Source of the DNA: a virus
Length of the DNA stretch: 47,916 nt
Virus record (IMG/VR): IMGVR_UViG_3300034012_001149
Location: 1-47,916 of that record
Direction: 5' to 3' (one strand)
Shown: positions 7,639 through 14,078 of the stretch, one piece after another
Layout: every line of letters starts with the position of its first letter
Numbering within the stretch: position 1 is the stretch's first letter
Made by a program: the position numbers and the translations under genes
The notes under the pieces: generated by a model
Database searches by the model: none
The model's input: the letters and a program-made list of their open reading frames with translations, nothing else
Told to the model about the DNA's origin: nothing

Positions 7639-9108
7639 TCAGTACACCCGCTCGACCTTCTTGACTTCGCGCCGGCCGGACTGGAGTGCCACGCCTCGCA
7701 CGTTCATGTCGATCACGCTGTCGGCGTACTGGTTGGCGTCGTGCACGTGGCTGAAGGAGTTCTTGTACGGCCGGTCCTCCAGCTCCCCGTTCTTCTTGAT
7801 CTTGTAGCGGTAGCCGTAGCGGAACCCCCGGATCAGCGTCTCGCACGAGGGGTCGATGAGGTACATCGCCTTACCCTCCAACTGCTGAACCAGCAAGCGT
7901 TCAACGGCCTGGATGCGCCGCTCGGGGTCGTTGGTGGGCGGGCGCACGCACTTGTACCCGGCCTTCTTGAGCACGTCCACGAGCGACATCTCGTTCATCT
8001 GCTGCTTGGCGAAGCCCGCCGGGTCCGGGGCGCACACGAACGTGGCGCCGGCGAAGTTGTTGGCGATGAACGGGTTGAGCTTGGTGCTGATGAACGTCTC
8101 GATGCCCATGTTCTCCGCCGTTATCTCCCCCAGGGTCAGCACGCGCCCACGCGGGTCGCGCTGCTTCAAGACGGCCGCCGGCGTGCGCCCGAAGTCCACG
8201 CCGATCACGATCGGGTACGACTCCCCACGGATGAACTTCAGCGGCTCCCGGGCCACGTGGAAGTCGTACGTGAAGGTCTTCTCGTAGACGGGGGTGCCCG
8301 ACAGGGACCGGCCGTACTCCGATCGTAGATACACACGTAGCCAATCCTCGGTCTTGCCCGGGATCAGGTTGGGGTAGTAGGCCTTGGGCAGGTGGTCGTA
8401 GTTGTCGCACTCCGGGTTGACCACCCACTCGTTGAGGTCCTTGTCCTCTAAGACTTCCTCGGGCTCCTCGCCGAAGCGCTCCGTGTAGACCTCGGGCTTC
8501 ATGATGGCCGCAGGCTGCGTGTAGATCGCCCAGTTCGACGGCGGGTTCTCCATCTTGTCGTGCCACCACGTGTCCTCATCGGGCATGTTGGTGTCGAAGA
8601 GCGCGCAGCTCCGGGTGGGCCCGCCGTCCTTCATCGAGGGGTAGCGGTTCAGGCGGCCCAGCAGGCCGTCCACGACCTCGCTGTGCAGCTCCCGGGCCTC
8701 GTTGCCCCACAGGAACGTGGTCTCAAGGCTGAGCGCCTTTCGCACGTCGTCAGGGGTGTCGAGCGCGATGAACAGCCACTCCGACTCCACGCGGGTGTTG
8801 TCCGGCAGCGTGGCAATGAGCGTGAAGGTCTTCTCCACGGCCTTCCACACCCCGGCCTCGCCCGGGGGCAGCCAGTCGAAGACGGTCTTCCTCGTCGTGA
8901 GCGCCAACTGGTCGGCGGTGTTACGCACGATGACCGCCCGGGTCTTGCGCACCCCGTTCTTGTTCGGGGCCTGCCCGCAGGCAAGGCGCACCAGCTCGTG
9001 CACACAGGTCACCGACTTGCCGCCGCCCACCGGCCCGGCGAGCACGCGCACGTAGGCCTCATCGAGCATGAAGCCGCGCTGGGTCTTGGTCGGGTCGTAG
9101 ACGCTCAT
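7639..9108 (-). CDS. terL: Terminase large subunit
   Basis: 489 residues from the ATG at 9108, four bases after the upstream stop with GGAGG upstream; an ATG ten codons earlier is less likely. It is the ATP-driven motor and nuclease that packages and cuts DNA. The ATPase part has a Walker A motif, GPVGGGKS at residues 25-32, and an acidic ETTFLWGNEARE region as a candidate Walker B/coupling segment. The RNase H-like nuclease part has GVDFGRT with D305 as the likely first metal ligand and a later VCAPDPAG block. It is packed between the small-terminase candidate and the portal, the standard order. Confidence 0.95.
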   Translation of the reverse strand: MSVYDPTKTQRGFMLDEAYVRVLAGPVGGGKSVTCVHELVRLACGQAPNKNGVRKTRAVIVRNTADQLALTTRKTVFDWLPPGEAGVWKAVEKTFTLIATLPDNTRVESEWLFIALDTPDDVRKALSLETTFLWGNEARELHSEVVDGLLGRLNRYPSMKDGGPTRSCALFDTNMPDEDTWWHDKMENPPSNWAIYTQPAAIMKPEVYTERFGEEPEEVLEDKDLNEWVVNPECDNYDHLPKAYYPNLIPGKTEDWLRVYLRSEYGRSLSGTPVYEKTFTYDFHVAREPLKFIRGESYPIVIGVDFGRTPAAVLKQRDPRGRVLTLGEITAENMGIETFISTKLNPFIANNFAGATFVCAPDPAGFAKQQMNEMSLVDVLKKAGYKCVRPPTNDPERRIQAVERLLVQQLEGKAMYLIDPSCETLIRGFRYGYRYKIKKNGELEDRPYKNSFSHVHDANQYADSVIDMNVRGVALQSGRREVKKVERVY

Positions 9109-9112
9109 GGAG

Positions 9113-9625
9113 TCACTCAGCCTCCAGCACGTTGACATCCTGCACGGCCTGGATGGGGCGTGGGCTGTTGGTCATGCTGATGCTCCTGTCGCCCAGGTTG
9201 ATCTGGATCGAGAAGCCCGTGCCGGCACCCACCGGGCCCTTGACCTCCTTGGGTTCGAGGTTGCCGAGCTTGGCGAAGGTCTTCAGGGCCTCCAGGCGCT
9301 GCGACAGGGGCACTTCGGGCCCCATGGCCTGCATCCACGTCTTGTCGCGCAACTCCGCAGCCTGCATGGCCGCCATGACCTGGAATGTGATGCCGTCCTT
9401 GTCCAACTGGGCCCGCTGCGAGGCCAGCGCGACCTGGAAGGGGCGCAATTCGCACAGCCGGTGGTAGTCCTCGACCGAGAAACCGTACCTGGAGGCCACA
9501 ACCAGCTCGTCCTCGCGCCCAAGGGCGAGGTAGAAGAGCATTTCAGGGGGTACTGGGGGTAGCTGGACCGGCCGAAAGTCCGGTTCGAGGGGGAAATCGT
9601 CGATTTCGTCGTCACTGGGGCCCAT
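9113..9625 (-). CDS. Likely terminase small subunit
   Basis: 170 residues starting at an ATG with GGAGG six bases upstream, not at the ATG 27 codons earlier. The acidic N-terminus (GPSDDEIDDFPLEPDF) leads into a helical block (MLFYLALGREDELV, YGFSVEDYHRLCEL, PFQVALASQRAQL) resembling a DNA-recognition HTH, then a longer helix and a beta-rich C-terminus ending EAE. Its stop is four bases before terL. I infer the small terminase subunit, which selects phage DNA; sequence alone does not prove it. Confidence 0.65.
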   Translation of the reverse strand: MGPSDDEIDDFPLEPDFRPVQLPPVPPEMLFYLALGREDELVVASRYGFSVEDYHRLCELRPFQVALASQRAQLDKDGITFQVMAAMQAAELRDKTWMQAMGPEVPLSQRLEALKTFAKLGNLEPKEVKGPVGAGTGFSIQINLGDRSISMTNSPRPIQAVQDVNVLEAE

Positions 9626-9773
9626 TTTTCGCCTCCGCAGCGCGCCTGACGGCTTGCAGGTACTTGTCCAGGGCCGTTCGGATGACGTCGGCGAGAGCAA
9701 CCCCACGCTTTTGGGCCAGTTTTCGGGCCTCAGCGACCATTTCGTCGGGCAGGAAGAGGTTGTGGCGCTTCAC
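9612..9773 (-). CDS. Ribbon-helix-helix DNA-binding protein
   Basis: 53 residues from a GTG at 9773, (M)KRHNLFLPDEM followed by two helices with the ADVIRTALDKYLQA pattern. This is the ribbon-helix-helix (CopG/Arc) fold: one short strand that contacts DNA, then two helices for dimerisation. Its 3' end overlaps the next start by 14 bases and contains that gene's ribosome-binding site. It may repress the divergent control region just upstream or help DNA recognition for packaging. The GTG has only a weak ribosome-binding site, so the exact start is less sure than the fold. Confidence 0.7.
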   Translation of the reverse strand: MKRHNLFLPDEMVAEARKLAQKRGVALADVIRTALDKYLQAVRRAAEAKNGPQ

Positions 9774-9782
9774 GACGGGCTT

Positions 9783-9908
9783 TCAGCAGCCGTAGCCCAG
9801 GCAGAACAGCCACGCCATGAGCCGGAAGGCGGCTCCGATGGCCACGCAGCACACCGCCCACAGCGCGATCAGGCCGCCGACGTTCCAGAAGTCCCCACGC
9901 ACACGCAT
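9783..9908 (-). CDS. 41-residue membrane protein, first gene of the late run
   Basis: MRVRGDFWNVGG is followed by a hydrophobic span of about 25 residues ending CLGYGC, so a single membrane segment is likely. GGAG eight bases before the ATG supports the start. It is the first gene transcribed leftward from the divergent control region. A tiny membrane protein here could be a holin-like or inner-membrane accessory, but I see no partner lysis gene, so the role is open. Confidence 0.6.
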   Translation of the reverse strand: MRVRGDFWNVGGLIALWAVCCVAIGAAFRLMAWLFCLGYGC

Positions 9909-9949
9909 TTGCGGTATCTCCATGTGATGCGGGACATGTTAGCACGTGG

Positions 9950-10041
9950 TGCGCAACGTGTGTATGTGGTCTGGGTGTTGTTTTCTGGTTGGGAGGGGGG
10001 TGCGACGGGGTAGTAGGTACTGCGTAACGTGTGTATGTCGT
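9950..10041 (+). repeat. Pair of 21-base direct repeats in control region
   Basis: TGCGCAACGTGTGTATGT at 9950 and TGCGTAACGTGTGTATGT at 10021 are the same apart from one base, and match again except at one position to 21 bases. They are 71 bases apart, roughly seven helical turns, and suit a repeated regulator site or paired promoter elements. Confidence 0.7.
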
Positions 10042-10077
10042 GGGTGTCGGGTCGTCGTGAGCGCAGCCCGTAAGCCA

Positions 10078-10105
10078 GGGGGGCCGGGTGGGGGCGGGGG
10101 TGGGG
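10078..10105 (+). other. G-quadruplex-type tract
   Basis: Five runs of three to six G (10078-10083, 10086-10088, 10090-10094, 10096-10100, 10102-10105), separated by loops of one or two bases, fit the short-loop G-quadruplex pattern. The tract lies on the plus strand inside the divergent control region, where it could affect transcription or replication. It has not been tested. Confidence 0.7.
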
Positions 10106-10580
10106 CCACCCCGGGGGGTCGAGTAGCAGTGCCGCCTATGGTGTAGACGGGGTCAAGTGCTAACGGTAGCAGCCCCGCCTACAGTGGAGAGACCCGGCGT
10201 CCAGCGCGAAACAACGCGAAGAGCCGGGGGCAAGGTAGGTTTCCGCCCGTGCGTCCCACGGGTACTGTATTCCGAGACGCCGCGGATAGTCGCACGCCAA
10301 AAGGGGGGAAACCCCGTGATGGCCGGGCGTCATGTCGCAACCTGCCTCGCAGGATGGTTTCCGTACGTGCTCCGATGGTTTGGACTAAGGCACGTTCCCG
10401 GATTTCCCACAAAAACCCTTCATATCGCGGACTGACGGTTCCGACCAAGCAACTGACCGTCGCGCCACGGGGGGCGCAAATGCCCCTGCACCATCAGCCA
10501 ATGCACATTCGCAACCACGGGGTGTGCATTACCGGGCGGTGCCCGAATCCCCTCTCATTCACTTACTGGAGAACCTCATC

Positions 10581-11111
10581 ATGGATATCAAGCAACTTAT
10601 GCAAGCCATCGGTCGCATCGGCAAGGCCGCAGCCAAGCTCACCAAGGACGTCCAAGCCGTCGCGGTGGAGTGCGCCTTGCACGCCGTCGATCACGGGAAC
10701 GTAACCCCCGCCAACGAACTGGTGGAGAACATCGGCAAGGGCATGCGCCGCGCATCCCTGCGGGCTTGGTTCGAGAAGAACACCTGCATGTTCATCCCCA
10801 AGGGTAAGGACAAGTTCGGGTTCGACTCCGAGCGCGCCAAGGCCATGAAGGCCGAAGACCGCGCCGCCCTGCGTGAGCGTCTCCTGGCCCTGCCCTGGGA
10901 AGACGCCAAGCCCGAGGCGCCCATCGTGTCCGTGTTCGACGTGTCCGAGGCCGTGGACAAGTTCATGAAGCGCATGGAGGGCATGGTCAAGGATGCCAGC
11001 GTGAGCGTGCGCAACCGCGAACTCCTGGAGATCCTCAACCAGCAAGTGTCCATATACCACGCCCAGCGTGTGATGGCCTCGATCAAGACCGACGGCGCTG
11101 ACGCCGAGTGA
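10581..11111 (+). CDS. Conserved early phage protein of unknown function
   Basis: 176 residues from the ATG at 10581, preceded by GGAG nine bases upstream. MDIKQLMQAIGRIGKAAAKL opens a helical N-terminus; a middle block (NIGKGMRRASLRAWFEKNT, then a short beta segment and KFGFDSERAKAMKAED) matches a widespread early phage protein whose members pair an RxxAMRAWFE-type helix with a lysine-rich strand. The C-terminal half is helical. It is the first gene of the rightward operon, followed by a stable hairpin, so it may be expressed very early. Function is not known to me. Confidence 0.75.
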   Translation: MDIKQLMQAIGRIGKAAAKLTKDVQAVAVECALHAVDHGNVTPANELVENIGKGMRRASLRAWFEKNTCMFIPKGKDKFGFDSERAKAMKAEDRAALRERLLALPWEDAKPEAPIVSVFDVSEAVDKFMKRMEGMVKDASVSVRNRELLEILNQQVSIYHAQRVMASIKTDGADAE

Positions 11112-11123
11112 GCCTAGCGGGTA

Positions 11124-11139
11124 GGCCCCTTCGGGGGCC
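11124..11139 (+). terminator. TTCG-loop hairpin after first early gene
   Basis: GGCCCC-TTCG-GGGGCC follows the stop by 12 bases and overlaps a partial copy of the palindrome array (CTAGCGGGTAG). It has no T-tract, so it may pause or weakly terminate, or protect the mRNA 3' end. Confidence 0.6.
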
Positions 11140-11197
11140 CTCCCAGTAGGTTTACCAACCCCGACACTATCCGCTAGTGTCCCAACCAGGAGGCATC

Positions 11198-11476
11198 ATG
11201 CCCACAGTCCATCGTGTAGCAGCCGGCACACTATCCGCTAGTGTGCGCGGCCCGAGACTCCCCGCTGCGCTCGACTTCCATGCAGTGCAAGCGGCCCGCA
11301 TCCCCCAAACCAGCGCACGCCCAGGCTACTCGGGCACCCGTCCGGGCTCCAAGATCAAGAGCCCAGGCATCTATCAGGCCGCATGCGTTAACGGGTTCCG
11401 CTACCCCAACCAGTTCCGCGAGCCCGGCCCCGGCAAGTTCTGGAACGCCAAGAACGACAGGAACACTAGCCGGTAG
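11198..11476 (+). CDS. Small basic protein with palindrome sites in its gene
   Basis: 92 residues starting MPTVHRVAAG, with AGGAGG four bases before the ATG. It is basic and rich in G, P, R and N, ending FWNAKNDRNTSR, without a recognised domain. One palindrome sits just before its ribosome-binding site, one lies inside codons 11-16, and one overlaps the last codons and stop, so a protein bound to the array would cover the gene at both ends. It could be the site-binding protein under its own control, but no DNA-binding fold is visible. The strong ribosome-binding site is the main support. Confidence 0.6.
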   Translation: MPTVHRVAAGTLSASVRGPRLPAALDFHAVQAARIPQTSARPGYSGTRPGSKIKSPGIYQAACVNGFRYPNQFREPGPGKFWNAKNDRNTSR

Positions 11477-11524
11477 TGTGTTGCGGGCAAAGGGGCCCGC
11501 GGAGCACTCATCGCGCACCAGTCC

Positions 11525-11568
11525 GTCACGATCATGGAGTCCGACGGATTTCCAAAAATGATCGTGAC
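11525..11568. repeat. 11-base inverted repeat abutting a palindrome
   Basis: GTCACGATCAT (11525-11535) and ATGATCGTGAC (11558-11568) are perfect complements around 22 bases. The right arm touches the palindrome at 11569. The same ATCGTGAC block flanks the copy at 11705 in opposite orientation. Confidence 0.75.
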
Positions 11569-11645
11569 ACACTAGCGGGTAGTGTGTCGTCAGGCCCTCC
11601 GGGGCGCTGAATCTCGGGGACACTAGCGGGTAGTGTGCCCCCATG

Positions 11646-11676
11646 TAATAAGACAAGATCCGTTTTTGTCTTATTA
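11646..11676. repeat. 11-base inverted repeat in AT-rich centre
   Basis: TAATAAGACAA (11646-11656) and TTGTCTTATTA (11666-11676) form a perfect stem around nine bases. It lies midway between two oppositely oriented palindrome copies and is made of the TGTCTWATT unit that repeats through the region. Confidence 0.8.
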
Positions 11677-11986
11677 GTTGTCTAATTATCGTGACCCCCA
11701 AAACACACTACCCGCTAGTGTGTCACGATGATTTCCATCTTGTAATTAGACAATTAGACAATTAGACAAGAAAAAGGATCACGTGTACGTGAGGACTCGC
11801 CGGGTCTGAAAGCGGCCACGCGCCGCGCAAATTCCGAGACCCCCAAAAAGGCGCTGGTCCTCCGCCAAAAGTTGTCTAATTGTCTAATTGCACAAAAAAG
11901 AGGCAGCGCACACTACCCGCTAGTGTGTTTTGGCCTTTTGCATTAAGACAAGCCCACCCCCCGTTTGTCTAATTGCTTGTCTTATT
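11647..11986. repeat. Ten TGTCTWATT repeats (iteron-like, AT-rich)
   Basis: Exact copies of TGTCTAATT or TGTCTTATT, on either strand, lie at 11647, 11667, 11679, 11744, 11752, 11760, 11873, 11881, 11966 and 11978, with a near match at 11942. Three run in 8-base tandem at 11744-11768 and two at 11873-11889. In a GC-rich genome this AT-rich repeat cluster looks like replication-origin iterons or an unwinding element. Confidence 0.8.
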
Positions 11987-12020
11987 ACCCCCTCCACACC
12001 CTAACGTGGGTATACACACC

Positions 12021-12617
12021 ATGCACATGAACGCAAAGTCCATGCAGTTCACCCGTCACGCCCATGTGGGCAAGCGCAGCCAAAACCATGGCCTGTTCAA
12101 GTTCTGGGCGCGTGACTACAAGAACACCGCCAAGCGCCAGGACTGGGCGTCCTTCCTGCGTGAGCAGAACCGGGGCCTGCTGGCCGAGTTGCACTCCGCC
12201 CAGGTGGAGAAGCAGGAGGCTGAAGACGCCGCGATGGACGAGTGGGTGCGCAAGGAGTCGGCTGCGCAGGACGAGGATGAAGAGTACCGCCGCCGCGCCC
12301 GCATGAACGCTCGATGGCTCGAAAACCTGGGCGAAGGCACCCTGTTCTGGCATCGCGAGTGGGATGAATCCTGGACCCTGTGCCGGGTGTGCTACTCCGA
12401 GCCCGACGCATGGTACGACGGCGATGGCCCTGACTGGTACACCCAGGAGCTCGCCCAGATCACCCTGAGCCGCGACCTGTTCGCATGGGTAGTCACTGAC
12501 TACACCGCCCCCAAGGACGACGACGACGACGCCCACGCCCTCATCCCCCTGATGGACACCTCACTGGAGGTTCTCCAGACCACGCTGATGGTCAAGCACA
12601 TCCTCACCAACACCTAA
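12021..12617 (+). CDS. Acidic helical early protein of unknown function
   Basis: 198 residues from the ATG at 12021, the first of several close ATGs (also at codons 3 and 8). The N-terminus is basic with K and R; the middle is a long charged helix, likely coiled coil, and the C-terminal part is tryptophan-, tyrosine- and aspartate-rich (WHREWDESW, DGDGPDWYTQEL, TAPKDDDDDAH). The gene begins right after the origin-like repeats, so it could be a replication accessory, but no motif supports that. No strong ribosome-binding site is seen. Confidence 0.6.
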   Translation: MHMNAKSMQFTRHAHVGKRSQNHGLFKFWARDYKNTAKRQDWASFLREQNRGLLAELHSAQVEKQEAEDAAMDEWVRKESAAQDEDEEYRRRARMNARWLENLGEGTLFWHREWDESWTLCRVCYSEPDAWYDGDGPDWYTQELAQITLSRDLFAWVVTDYTAPKDDDDDAHALIPLMDTSLEVLQTTLMVKHILTNT

Positions 12618-12634
12618 CCAAACAAGGAGCCCCC

Positions 12635-12724
12635 ATGGACGACAAGCCCGCCCGCCCCATCGACGCCCTCTTCGCCGCTGCATTCGGCGCAGCCATCGGG
12701 CTGCTGCTCGCAGCATTCATCTGA
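12635..12724 (+). CDS. 29-residue single-pass membrane peptide
   Basis: MDDKPARPIDA is followed by an uninterrupted hydrophobic stretch of about 18 residues ending AAFI. AAGGAG lies six bases before the ATG and the frame fits between two genes. The composition is that of a small membrane protein; the role is unknown. Confidence 0.55.
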   Translation: MDDKPARPIDALFAAAFGAAIGLLLAAFI

Positions 12725-12747
12725 CCCGAGCCCAACCAGGAGCACTC

Positions 12748-13008
12748 ATGCCACGCACCATCGAACTCCAGCTCACCTCGGAAGACATGGCCAACATCGC
12801 CAAAGACCTCCCCGGCTGCGACTGGAAACCCCTGTGGGCAGCCATCGGCTACCTCGCCTCGTGGGCGGCTCACACCTACCCCATCGTGCGCATCTACCGC
12901 GACGGCAACGGCCCGGACATTGCAGCCGTCTACCTCAAGGCTGACGGCGAACTCGGCTACGTCATCGGTGCCGTCTGGCACGACACGCACTACGGGTTCC
13001 ACTCGTGA
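12748..13008 (+). CDS. Small early protein, unknown
   Basis: 86 residues beginning MPRTIELQLTSEDM, with AGGAG before the start and a GTGA overlap with the next gene. It appears as a compact alpha/beta domain with an aromatic-rich middle (CDWKPLWAAIGYLASW) and ends GAVWHDTHYGFHS. I do not recognise the family. It opens a run of tightly overlapping small genes. Confidence 0.65.
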   Translation: MPRTIELQLTSEDMANIAKDLPGCDWKPLWAAIGYLASWAAHTYPIVRIYRDGNGPDIAAVYLKADGELGYVIGAVWHDTHYGFHS

Positions 13009-13169
13009 ACCACCTCTACCTGCCCATCTGCACGCACTGCTATGCGGTGCGAGTCGAACCCCACCGGGCCAAGGCCCCGCGCCCTACCTGCATGGACTGT
13101 GGGGAGCAAGTCGCCCGTGCCACCAAGCGCACGGTAGCACCCATGCACGGTAGCACCCATGCACGGTAG
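13005..13169 (+). CDS. 54-residue zinc-ribbon protein
   Basis: A GTG start overlaps the preceding stop (GTGA). C9-x2-C12 and C29-x2-C32 form a four-cysteine zinc ribbon, with basic residues between. The last part of the frame is written by the 16-base tandem repeat, so changes in repeat number would change the C-terminus. Small zinc ribbons in phages often bind nucleic acid or host transcription proteins; the partner is unknown. Confidence 0.65.
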   Translation: MNHLYLPICTHCYAVRVEPHRAKAPRPTCMDCGEQVARATKRTVAPMHGSTHAR

Positions 13170-13194
13170 CACCCATGCACGGTAGCACCCATGC
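13131..13194 (+). repeat. Four perfect tandem copies of a 16-base unit
   Basis: The unit ACGGTAGCACCCATGC occurs four times without a mismatch. Because 16 is not a multiple of three, each copy is read in a different frame. Each copy supplies an ATG; the last one begins the following 26-codon frame. It covers the end of the zinc-ribbon gene. Confidence 0.95.
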
Positions 13195-13271
13195 ACAAGA
13201 GCAACTACATGCTCATCACCAACCCCGAGGACCTCAAGGGCCTCAACAACAAAGGAGGACTGCACCGATGA
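13191..13271 (+). CDS. Possible 26-residue leader peptide
   Basis: ATG in the last tandem repeat opens MHKSNYMLITNPEDLKGL and ends in an ATGA overlap with the next start. It contains that gene's GGAGG site, so reading it could control the next gene. Weak evidence: only the overlap and open frame. Confidence 0.4.
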   Translation: MHKSNYMLITNPEDLKGLNNKGGLHR

Positions 13272-13486
13272 GCCTTCGCGCCCGCAACAACGCGCTGCGC
13301 AAGCAACGCATCCGTGAGGGACTGCACACCCTCGCACGCATCGCCGGACCACGGTGCCCGGAGTTCGAGCCGGGCTGCGCCGTCTGTCAGTCCTACAGGT
13401 TCATCGACATCGCGCAGCGCTTGCCCACCTTCGACGAGGTCCTGGCCAGGACGCGCAGCACTCACGACGGAGAGCCGGGTCCATGA
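13268..13486 (+). CDS. Small cysteine-containing early protein
   Basis: 72 residues, MSLRARNNALRKQRI onward, with GGAGG upstream of the ATG and a stop overlapping the next start. The N-terminus is basic; C30, C37 and C40 with R/E-rich surroundings could bind a metal, though a fourth ligand is not obvious. The C-terminal part RLPTFDEVLARTRS is helical. Family not recognised. Confidence 0.65.
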   Translation: MSLRARNNALRKQRIREGLHTLARIAGPRCPEFEPGCAVCQSYRFIDIAQRLPTFDEVLARTRSTHDGEPGP

Positions 13487-13806
13487 CCGCCACAGCATGG
13501 GGGCACCTGCCCAACGCCGAGAGGATAGACAGAGTCCTTGAGTCCCTGCGAGCCCACCCCGACCGATGGGACGCAGCCTTGGACGCAGCCTGGGTCGCAG
13601 CCAGGGACGCAGCCAGGGACGCAGCCTTGGACGCAGCCGCAGCCTTGATCGCCTGGGACGACTGCGGTCCATACATGGACATGGACCCGACAACGCTGAG
13701 AGTCCTCTACAGGCTCGAACCAGACAACCACGCCGCCCTGTTGCTGCTGCCCGCAGCGATAGCAATCAACCCCCAACCCACAACCTCAACCATGGAGACC
13801 CCATGA
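13483..13806 (+). CDS. Alanine-rich repeat protein, unknown
   Basis: 107 residues from an ATG that overlaps the previous stop. The N-terminus (AWGHLPNAERIDRVLESL) is followed by DAALDAAWVAARDAARDAAL, a nearly perfect four-residue helical repeat encoded by repeats of GACGCAGCC, then a loop and helix. Such DAARDAA repeats occur in many phage proteins, some of which mimic DNA or bind host factors, but no function is clear here. The last codons form the overlap with the next gene. Confidence 0.65.
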   Translation: MTATAWGHLPNAERIDRVLESLRAHPDRWDAALDAAWVAARDAARDAALDAAAALIAWDDCGPYMDMDPTTLRVLYRLEPDNHAALLLLPAAIAINPQPTTSTMETP

Positions 13807-14078
13807 GCACCCTGCTCCAACTCAACTTCCACACCGACCCGGGCCACGGCTGGCTCGAAGTCCCGCGCACCCTCGCCGTGGCCCTGCACATCATCCCCAG
13901 GATCAGCCACTACAGCTACCGCAGCCACGACGGGGACACGCTGTACCTCGAAGAGGACTGCGACGCAGCCGTGTTCGTGGAAGCCGCCAAGGCTCAGGGC
14001 TTCGTCATCAAGACCGTGGAGCGCAACAGCCCGAGAGCGGACTCCTTCATCCGCAGCCTGCGCAGGGTGGGCACATGA
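13803..14078 (+). CDS. Small early protein, unknown
   Basis: 91 residues beginning MSTLLQLNFHTDPGHGW, starting in an ATGA overlap and ending in another. The middle SHYSYRSHDGDTLYLEED and the following helix (AAVFVEAAKAQGF) resemble a small phage protein with a beta-hairpin and helix. The C-terminal part is basic. Function unknown. Confidence 0.65.
   Translation: MSTLLQLNFHTDPGHGWLEVPRTLAVALHIIPRISHYSYRSHDGDTLYLEEDCDAAVFVEAAKAQGFVIKTVERNSPRADSFIRSLRRVGT

Larger units (their letters stand above)
9909..10580. promoter_or_regulatory. Divergent control region between late and early genes
   Basis: 672 bases with no convincing gene separate the leftward head genes from the rightward early genes. 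It contains GTTAGCA at 9938-9944 and TGCTAAC at 10158-10164, a pair of near-identical 21-base direct repeats (9950-9970 and 10021-10041), a five-run G-tract (10078-10105), and an inverted repeat GACGGT/ACCGTC (10434-10461). I could not fix a clear sigma70 promoter on either strand. It is the natural place for the lysis-lysogeny or early-late switch. Confidence 0.7.
11164..11926. repeat. Array of seven 17-base palindromes, ACACTA-N5-TAGTGT
   Basis: Seven copies of ACACTA-N5-TAGTGT lie at 11164-11180, 11228-11244, 11463-11479, 11569-11585, 11620-11636, 11705-11721 and 11910-11926. The central five bases are TCCGC, GCCGG, GCGGG or CCCGC, and both arms are perfect in every copy. A partial copy, CTAGCGGGTAG, lies at 11114-11124. 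A dyad with conserved six-base arms is what a dimeric HTH protein binds. Possible roles are operators for a repressor, initiator sites of an origin, or a partition centromere. Irregular spacing and the lack of spacers rule out CRISPR. Confidence 0.9.
11477..12020. other. Gene-free candidate origin of replication
   Basis: This 544-base stretch has no believable gene. It holds four complete palindromes and the end of a fifth, ten TGTCTWATT repeats, two perfect 11-base inverted repeats, and the most AT-rich DNA of the window. Nested symmetry, repeated protein sites and easy melting are the usual marks of an origin. Alternatives are a repressor operator region or a centromere. I saw no DnaA box that I could defend. 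Confidence 0.55.

Noticed and set aside
10157-10435. Plus-strand 92-codon frame in the control region
   Set aside because: No ribosome-binding site, no domain, R/P/G-rich sequence, and it ignores the regulatory repeats around it.
11231-11701. Minus-strand 156-codon frame in the repeat region
   Set aside because: Its repeated YPLV segments are only the palindrome copies read as protein, and the opposite strand has a better gene with AGGAGG.
11164-11926. CRISPR array
   Set aside because: Repeats are short perfect dyads, spacing is irregular (from about 50 to 235 bases), and there are no unique spacers of constant size or adaptation genes. The Cas4-like nuclease alone is not evidence.
13131-13194. 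CRISPR or iteron array
   Set aside because: Four 16-base copies follow each other without spacers, over coding sequence; a simple tandem repeat.
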